This document shows positions 1 to 8,100 of a stretch of DNA of 18,650 bases, piece by piece (the stretch's first letter is position 1; every line of letters begins with the position of its first letter). The position numbers and the translations under genes are program-made. The DNA is from an uncultured Desulfuromonadales bacterium (GTDB lineage Bacteria; Desulfobacterota; Desulfuromonadia; Desulfuromonadales; Geopsychrobacteraceae). The stretch is from NCBI GenBank assembly GCA_947259685.1, contig CAMYNC010000009.1, positions 1 to 18,650 on the forward strand, written 5' to 3'. The notes under the pieces are model-generated. The model did not search any database and was not told the origin of the DNA. It saw nothing but the letters and a program-made list of their open reading frames with translations.

Positions 1-2054
1 GGCACTGGATCGCTATCAACCACCGGCAGGAAATCCTCCAACCCGGAATAGATGGCGTCGTAATGGAAAGAGACTTCCAGGGTGTGTTGCGGGTGCGCCG
101 CGGTGGTCGGAATGTTGCCGTGACACTGGTTACAGGCGCCGGCGGTAAAAGGAGTCCCCCAGGTCGGCGCGATCATCGGCGCACCGCCCTGCCCGTCTTG
201 ATGACAGGTGTTGCTGCTGCACTGCCCGGCCCCGGGAGAGTTGTAGTTGACACCGGTCACGGTCACGCTGCCGTTAAGGTGGGCACCTAAAGTGCTGCCA
301 TGGCAGTTACCGCAACCGAAATCGTAATCGCCGACGGTGGAATTGTTGGTCGCCCAGTTGGGGTTCGGTGCTCCGGCATACTTGTCTTCAGCGGTGATCA
401 CATGGGCCGGGTGACTGTTGCTGGACGGCAGCGAAGCGTGGCAGATGCCGCAGTCGGAGAGGCCGTTATCATCCCACTGGTAAGCAGCATTGGCAGGCGC
501 GCCGACGCCGGTGCCATCATTATGACAGGCATTGGTTCCGCAGCCGCCGTAACTGCTGCCCGGCGGGGTGCTGCCGGTGTAGGTAAGCGTTACCACGCCG
601 CCCAGATCGAAGTCGCCATCGATATGATTGGCACCAGGCGGGGTGTTGGTTCCCCAGTTGGTGTCAGAATGATGACAGTCGGCACAGACAATAGTCCGGC
701 CGAAATTTGTGCTGGCATTGGTATGGTTTGCGTGGGTTTCACCGGTGGTATTGCCGGTGTTGGTCATATCATTGTGGCACATCGTGCACTGGCTGGTGCC
801 AGCATCATGCCAACCGTAGGTCCCGACCCCGGTCGCCTTGCTGTTATGGCAGCTGTTGGTGCAGTTGCCGTCACCAGTGGTGTAACTGCCGGAGGCGGCT
901 TCGCCCTTGTTCCAGACCGGATGGAAGGCGGTTTCTGCGGTGGTGGCCGAGGCGTGGTCGCCGTCTGCGCCTGGGGTGTCATGGCAGTAACCGCAGAGAT
1001 CCCGCTGTTTGGTTCCGGAATTTGGATCATCGAGCAGCGCCGAAGCGCTCATGCCGTAAACCATCTGCGCCAACTCGTCCATATGCTCCAGGTGGCGGCC
1101 GCTCTGATCGTTTTCGGCGGCGGCCGTCGACTCATCGGGCCAGAAGTTCGACTCTTTGCTGCCGACCGTACCGCCACCATGGCAGCTGGCGCAGGAGGCC
1201 TTGAAGCCGACCTTGTGTTTGTGGCAGGAGATGCAATCGCGGTCATTGTAATGCCCGGAATCGCCGGGGGTACTCATATCGTAGCCATGGTACCTGACCC
1301 CGGTGCTGCCAGCAGCGTCGTAGGTATGGCAGACTTCGCAGATGGCGCTCGACTGGGTTTTATCGACCCGGGCATCATCACCCATATCGGCGCTGCCGTC
1401 TTCGGCACTCTGAAAGACGATCGGCATGCCGTCGCCCGGCAGACTGCCGTTGCTGTTGTCCGGGGTGGTGATGCTGGTGCGGACCCGCTTGATGTTGTTG
1501 GTGTCCTGGACGTGACAGGTCTGGCAGGTGAAGCTGCCGTACTTGGAGTTGGCTTTGCTCGACCCCCAGTTACCGCTGTGTTTGCTGGAATTGAGATTCA
1601 CGCTGTTATGCAGCAGTGGATTGTTGTCGAACACGGTGGTTGTCGCGATGCTGTCCACGGCTTCGACCCGCAGTGTCGAATTATTGACCAACCAATCGCT
1701 GGTCGCCTGGTCGACGGCCACCCGCAAAATGGCAGTGGTATCGGTCGCACCGCCGGCCACAGTGAGCGGCGAGCCATTCGGCAGCGATGAAGTAAACCCG
1801 GTATCATCGGTTGAGACGATCGACAGATCCAGATCGCAGGAGCTGCCATGGTTATTGGTAATCGAGACCCTATAGTCGATATAATCCCCGGCAGCGGAAT
1901 ACTTGGCCGCACTATCGAGACTGACCGTCGGTGGCGTGCCGCAAACGGCCTGGGCCAAGTTTGGCAGCAGCAAGCCGGCAAGCAGCAGCAAGCTCCAGAG
2001 GGCAAATTTCAGCTTGCTGGAATTCGATAATGTGATGGGCATTGTTCCTGACAT
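1..2054 (-). CDS. Large secreted multiheme c-type cytochrome, 3' end beyond window
   Basis: The frame is open from the ATG at 2054 to base 1 with no stop, giving 684 codons of a longer gene. An SD-like GGGAGA lies 7 nt before this ATG; an in-frame ATG at 2060 sits too close to it. The N-terminus has a Sec signal (hydrophobic run LWSLLLLAGLLL, cleavage near AQA-VC). About 130 heme-free residues follow, with an Ig-like look (YRVSITNN, TLRVEAVDS), resembling CARDB/NEW3-type domains. Then come 13 heme-attachment motifs: CQTCH (1526-1512), CEVCH, CISCH, CASCH, CGYCH, CTNSCH, CTMCH, CADCH, CGTNACH, CGICH, CGNCH, CSSNTCH and CNQCH (134-120). The alternation of CX3-4CH with CX2CH fits the Geobacter CxxxxCH...CXXCH repeat family. 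It is a paralogue of the giant cytochrome upstream, matching its heme motifs 23-31 and 65-67. A likely role is periplasmic or extracellular electron transfer. The total heme count and C-terminus are unknown. Confidence 0.93.
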   Translation of the reverse strand, partial: MSGTMPITLSNSSKLKFALWSLLLLAGLLLPNLAQAVCGTPPTVSLDSAAKYSAAGDYIDYRVSITNNHGSSCDLDLSIVSTDDTGFTSSLPNGSPLTVAGGATDTTAILRVAVDQATSDWLVNNSTLRVEAVDSIATTTVFDNNPLLHNSVNLNSSKHSGNWGSSKANSKYGSFTCQTCHVQDTNNIKRVRTSITTPDNSNGSLPGDGMPIVFQSAEDGSADMGDDARVDKTQSSAICEVCHTYDAAGSTGVRYHGYDMSTPGDSGHYNDRDCISCHKHKVGFKASCASCHGGGTVGSKESNFWPDESTAAAENDQSGRHLEHMDELAQMVYGMSASALLDDPNSGTKQRDLCGYCHDTPGADGDHASATTAETAFHPVWNKGEAASGSYTTGDGNCTNSCHNSKATGVGTYGWHDAGTSQCTMCHNDMTNTGNTTGETHANHTNASTNFGRTIVCADCHHSDTNWGTNTPPGANHIDGDFDLGGVVTLTYTGSTPPGSSYGGCGTNACHNDGTGVGAPANAAYQWDDNGLSDCGICHASLPSSNSHPAHVITAEDKYAGAPNPNWATNNSTVGDYDFGCGNCHGSTLGAHLNGSVTVTGVNYNSPGAGQCSSNTCHQDGQGGAPMIAPTWGTPFTAGACNQCHGNIPTTAAHPQHTLEVSFHYDAIYSGLEDFLPVVDSDPV

Positions 2055-2131
2055 AGGCATGTCTCCCAAAGTCTCACTAACCTTGTATCGGTTCAATCTG
2101 CCACCGCTGTTCCGGCAGAACGTCTCGTTAT

Positions 2132-2148
2132 TGCAATTCATTTGCCAG
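2132..2148 (-). promoter_or_regulatory. Sigma-54 (-24/-12) promoter before the second cytochrome
   Basis: On the minus strand the sequence reads CTGGCAAATGAATTGCA. This matches the sigma-54 consensus YTGGCAC-N5-TTGCW: -24 is TGGCA, -12 is TTGCA, and exactly 10 nt separate the GG and GC pairs. It lies in the 120-nt gap after the giant cytochrome stop, with the cytochrome start about 78 nt downstream. No terminator is visible in the gap, so this could be a second promoter adding to read-through. Enhancer sites were not identified; any would fall inside the 3' end of the giant gene. Confidence 0.72.
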
Positions 2149-2174
2149 ATTGACGACATTGAATTAATTTTTCC

Positions 2175-5100
2175 TTATTGCGGCAATGATGTATGGCACT
2201 TGGTGCAGTCTCCGGTCGGTGCCGTCCAGGTCGCCTGGATGCCGTTATGGCAGGACACCGCGCTACAGCTGCTGTCACCGCTGTTGTAGCTGGCGGCACT
2301 CAGGCTGGTATTCGCCAGATCATAAGAGCTGGCCGCCTTGTAGCCGTTGGTTCTGGTCCAGTTATCGTTCAGCTCGGTGACACCGGTGATATCCTCACGG
2401 ACCTGCGCCTTCGACTTGAACTGGATATTCTGGAAGGCCACCTCGGTGCTGCCATTGAGGTGATTTGAGGTATCGGTCACCACCATAGCGTTGTCACCCA
2501 GGCTGGCGCTCGAGGTATCGTGGCAATTCAAACAATCGCTGTTCAGGGCGTTGTACCAGACGCTGACCGTGCTGTAGTGACAGGTCAGGCAGCTGAGCAC
2601 TGTCGAGGTGGTGCCGTCGCCGTGAGCGCTCGGCGAGCTGCCGCTGTCGGCGATATTGCCGCTGGTGCCGCTGTAAATACCCTCGGTGGTACCGTCGCTG
2701 TCATCGAGATCATCGGCATGAATACCGACCGCGTGAGCGCTGTGGGCTCCGGTTGCCGGAGCATTACCATGACACTTGTTGCAGGAATCGCCGGTAAACG
2801 CCGTGCCCCAGGTCGGCACCGTGGCTGGTGCGCCGCCTTGTCCGTCCTGGTGACAGCTGTTGCTGCTGCAGCTGCCGGTGGCACCGCCGGAGTAGTTGAT
2901 GCCGGCCTGGATTTCGCGGCTGCTGCCGTTGAGGTGATTGGCGCTGCTGGTCGGGTGACACTGGCCGCAACCAAAGTCGTAAGTGGAACCGCTGGAGTTA
3001 TTGGTGGTGCTGCCATAGGTCGATGGCGGCGTGCCGGTCGCCACGTGGCTGCTATGCGAACCGCTGGTGCGGCTGCGGTAGTAAGTATTTGCGGAATTAG
3101 CGGCGCCGTGGCAATCGTCGCAGGCCAGCGAGCCGCCGCCGGTCCAGTCGCCGCTGGTGTTGGCGAGGTGACAGCTGTTGGTACAGGTCTGGCTGCCGCC
3201 GACATAGGTGATCGCATCGTCGATCGCTTTGTTCTTGTGACCCGTATGACCACCGGTTGCCGCGTTGACGCCGTGGCAGTCGTTACAACCGATGCTGTAG
3301 CTGCTGGACAGGTGTTCGTCATGCTTGGTGGTGGTCGGACCGGCTGGTGAGGTTTGCCAGGTCATATCCAGACCAGCCACTTGGCCTTCGAAGAAAGTCG
3401 CGGCACTCGAGCCGTGACAATCCTGGCAGGCGTTGTCGCCACCGCTGCTCAGATCGCCCGAAGCCCATTCGCCCGAGTTCGAGTCATGGCAGCCGTTGGT
3501 GTTGCCGCAGCTGCCACCGAAACTGGACCCCTTGGCGTAGTTGTAACTGCTGCTGATGTTGCTGCCGTCGAAGTTAACGGTGCCGTTGTTATGCGTACCG
3601 CCGCTGCCGTTATGACCGTGGCAGGTGGTGCAGTTGTCGTAGGTGGCACCGGTCCCGGCAGAATAGTTACTGTTGGTATCGATGTAACCGGAGATATTAT
3701 GTGCCGCATGCAGATCGGCATTGTCAGAGGCATCGCCGTGTAGACCGGTGCCAATATTGCCGGAGTGGCAGGTATCACAGTTCCCTTCGGGCCCCTCTAT
3801 CAGCACCCGGTCCCAGCGGTTCAAGCCACCAGACTTTGAGGTATCGATCATGGCATGCTGCTCATCGGCGGTACCATCGTTTGATGCGTGACAGTTTGCA
3901 CAACCGACCGTGGCGCCGTTATCAACGAAGCCGACCTTGGAGGCGCTATTGACCTGGATTTTCTGGTCACGGTGAGCGGCCGGACCACTTATCGAGGTGT
4001 AAGCAGTATGTCCCCAGGCGTGGCAGAGGTAGCAGTCGTTGGATGCTGGTGCTCCCTGATGGTTGGCCTGAATGTCGCCATCAGCATCGGTGCCGGTATG
4101 TCGCCCGGCGACACCAGTGTTAAAGCCGCTGTCGAAGTCACCATGGCAGTTGGCACAGACCGGAGAGCCTGGGCTCATAGCCGTGGTCACGACCACGTCT
4201 ACCGCGCCCTCCCACTTGCGCAGCCAGGCGCCGCCGTCCATGTGACAGGAGCCGGCACAGCCGTTGCTGCGGTCATAGCTGCTGATGCCGATGCCCCAGG
4301 AGTAGGTAGCGGCGGTGGTGTTCTGGGTGGTGTTGTCCATGTGCTTATTGGTCGGCTCACCAGATGAGGGGTGACAGAATCCGGCGCAATTGAACAGGGC
4401 GTCATTTTTAATCGCGTGATCCTGAATATTGGTTGGGGCGTGCAGACCGCTGGTCGGCTCCGGACCGATGTAGTTGGTCGGGCTGTTGCTGTGGCAGTCA
4501 ACGCAATGCAGCGCAGCTGAATCAGCCCAGTCACCGTTGGTCCCTGGGTTGACATCGTGGCAGACGTTGGTGCAGTCAGGCGAAGCAAAAGAGCTTAGTT
4601 TGCTGGCGTTAAAGTTCATGCTGCCGTTGACATGCTTGGTCGTGCCGTAGTTGCCCAGGGTGCCGCTGTGACCATGGCAATCGGTACAGCCATTGGAGAG
4701 GATGGTCAGACTGCTGCCCATATGGGCGTCATGGCGGCCGGCGTTGGGACCGACACTGGCGGAGAGGTCGGACTCGCCACCACCATCAAGGGATTTGCCA
4801 CTACTGTGGCAATCAGCACAGTTGAGGGTCGTTCCGCTGGTCCAGTCGCGGCCGTTGACCACCGTATGACAGGTGTTGGTACAGGTGCCATCGCCACTGG
4901 TGTAGACACTGACCTGACTGGCGACGTTTTTCACCCCATTTTTGTGGTCAGCATGGTCGCCTGCGGTGGCATCAGTGCCATGGCAATCGGTACAATCGTT
5001 CGGCACCGCAGCGCTGTTGTTAAGGTGGGCGTTATGTTCGGCGCTGGTCGGCGGATAACCGCCCTGATCAAGTGATTTGCCGGTTGCGTCGTGGCAGTCG

Positions 5101-8100
5101 GCGCAGCTAAGGGTGACACCGCTGGTCCAGTCGCGGCCATCAACCACGGTGTGGCAGCTGTTGGTGCAGGTGCCGTCGCCTGAGGTATAGGTGGACACCT
5201 GGCTGCCGGTTTCTATGGTCGTGTTGTAGTGAGTGGCATGAGCACCGGTCGCGGCATCAGCGCCGTGACAATCGGTGCAATCGTTCGGCACCAGGTCATC
5301 GTTGTTGATGTGGTCGGCGTGGGCATCAGTGTTTGGCGGCCAGGCGCTCAGCAGGCTGAAGTAACCGGAGGCAGCGCCGTGGCAATCCTGGCAAGCATTA
5401 TCCGCTGCGTTAGCCAGGTCGCCAGCCGCCCATTCGCCGGCGTCGGAATCGTGACAGCCATTGGCCGCTGCGCAGCTGCCACCGAAGTTGGAAGCCTTGG
5501 CGTAGTCGGCCGCGGTGGTCATGTAGGTGCCGCCGAAATCGACGGTGCCGTCATTATGTTTGCCGCCATCGCCCGGGGTGCCCGGACCGGTGTGCGGGTG
5601 ACAGTTGGTGCAGGTACCACCGATGTAATCGCTGGAGAGGTGCGCAGTGTGCAGGGTCGCGTTTTCGGTGCCGGCACCATGGTCGCCGCCATTGGCGTCG
5701 TGACAGCTGGTACAAGAACCGCCGCCACCGTTCTGGAAGACCCGGCCCCAGCGATCGTGACTGCCATCATCGGGAGCATCATCTTTGTAGGTATCTTCCA
5801 TCTCGTGTTCGCCGTCGCTCATGCTGTCGTCAGCATCATCGTTGTCACTATGACAGTTGCTGCAGCCGACGGTGGCCCCATGATCAACCCAGCCCAGGTC
5901 GTTCGACAGTTGAATGTTGCCGTCGCGGTGCTGAGTCGCCCAGTCGTAATCACCGCCGCCGTCACCCAGGGTATGACAGGTCATACAGGGAGTGGAGGCG
6001 CCACCGTGGCTGGCCGCCAGTTGGGCATCGCTGCTGTGGCGCGCCGAGATGCCGGTGACAAAACCACTGGTAAAATCGCCGTGGCAGTTGCCGCATTCGG
6101 TGCCGTCGTTATTCCCGGCGGTGCCGCTCCAGCGCCGCGCCCAGGTGCCGCCATCACCGGCGACCCCGAAATGGCAAACGGTGGTGCAGGTTGCCGGGGA
6201 ACCATCGACAAAGTTCAAGGGGATACCGGTGTTAAAGATTCCGCGATTCTGGCTGCTGTTATCAGCACTGTCGGTTTCCCAGGTCCCATCGATATGGGTC
6301 AAAGAACTGTAGATGTTTTCATGGCAGAAGCCGCAGCTGGTAATGGTTTTGTGGACTGCGCCGGAAACGGTCGGGGTGAGAACGTGCATGTTGTATTGCG
6401 GCAGATAGTTGTTGCCGCCGGTGCCGGTATTATCGCCGGCGATGTAAGTGCCGGAGTGACAGTTTTCACAGCCGGGTGACGGAGAAGAGTCGCGGAAGTC
6501 TCCGCCAGCATGGCAGACGTTGATAGCACAGGTGCCGGTACCACTGCTGTAAGCCACTTTAGAGCCGTCGAAGTTGACGCTATCGTTGATATGGGTGGCG
6601 GCGGTTGCGGCGGTATGACACTCGGTACAACCGGTCACATAACTGCTGTTGTCCAGGTGCTCGTCATGCGCTGCGCTATCCATGCTCGACTTATGACAGA
6701 TGCCGCAGGCGCTGGCTTCGGCGGTGCCCCAGGTGTAGCTGTTCGCAACCGGCGTGCCGCCTTTGCCGTCTTCGTGGCAGGCGTTGGTGCCGCAGGAACC
6801 GAAGCTGCTGCCCGGTGGCAAACTGCCGAGGTAACTCAGACTGACAGCACCGCCCATATCGAAGTTGCCGTCGATATGGCCTGCGGCCGGCTGGGTATTG
6901 GTGCTCCAGTTGGTCGCGGCATCATGGCAGCTGGCGCAGTTTATGGTCAGTCCGTAACCGGCCGAGGCACCGGTATGGGCAGCATGGGTCTGCCCAGTGG
7001 CAATACCGGTGTCGGTCATATCGTTGTGGCACATCAGGCAGGCCGTGGTGGTCGCATCGTACCAGCCGTAGCTGCCGTCGAGGGTCTCTTTGCTGTTGTG
7101 GCAGTCGATGTTCGAGCAGGTGTTGTAGTTGGTGGTATTCCAAGTCGCGTCAGCGTCATTGCCGGCGTCCCAGATTTTCTTGGCGCCGCCGCTGGGGAAG
7201 ACATCGGCAAAACCATTATTTAGACCGGCGTGGTCACCATCGCTGACGACGTGACAGTAGCTGCACATCTGTTTCTGCTCGGCATCGCTACCCGGCAGGG
7301 TGTAGCCGAGCTTGGCCGCCAGAACTTCCATATGCTTCTGGTGACGCCCGGCATCGTTGAAATCACTGAGTTCGTTGACAGTGCGGTCGTTACCGGCAGC
7401 CTGCGGCCAGTACTCAGCGGAGCCGTCACCGTGGCACTCGTAGCACTTACCCCCCTGGAAAGCCTGCGGTGTGCTGCTGTGGCTGTGACAGGTATAGCAA
7501 GCGGTCGCGGCGTTGTGACCGTCATCCCCGGCGGTGTTGTAGTGGCCGACCTCGGCCGGGTCGTGACAGACTTGGCAGACGCCGTTATTGGAACCGTTGA
7601 AGTAGCTGCTGGCAGCGGTCCGGTCGGTGAAATTGGCGCCGACAATCAGCATCGCGTCGGTGTTGCTGCCCATGCCGTCGCCATGTGGTTCGTGGCAGAG
7701 GATGCAGCTGTCGCCGTCGCTACTGCTGCCGCCTGTGGTGTTGGTATTGTTAAAGTGTGCGTTTTCGCCGTGGCAGTCCTGGCACCAGGCCGTGGCCGAG
7801 GTGGCGTAGTCTTCGGCGCCGCCGTCCGCCTGCGGGTCGACCTTGAGACGTTTGTCATCGCCGCTGACGCCGTCGAAGTGACCAGCATCGCCTGCGTTGT
7901 GACAACCATCACAGGCCGGGGGGCTGGTCAGGCCGGAATCGCCGTGGCCGAGGCTGGAGAAATTGGTCTTTGCTGGCGCAGCGTTGCCGCCGATCACGGC
8001 GATGTTGCTGCCGCTGTGACAGGTTTCACAATCAACCGTGTTGGCGTCGGTCCAGACCGGCATCCGGTCAGCGCCACTGCTGGAGACACCGTCGGTACCA

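Noticed and set aside
300..1790. Long plus-strand open frame of 496 codons, and similar ones at 5229-6479 and 7230-8258.
   Set aside because: They are antisense to the cytochrome genes, Ala/Val/Gly-rich without recognisable domains, and arise because the Gly/Ser/Thr/Cys codon bias leaves the complementary frame free of stops. The heme-motif frames are clearly the coding ones.
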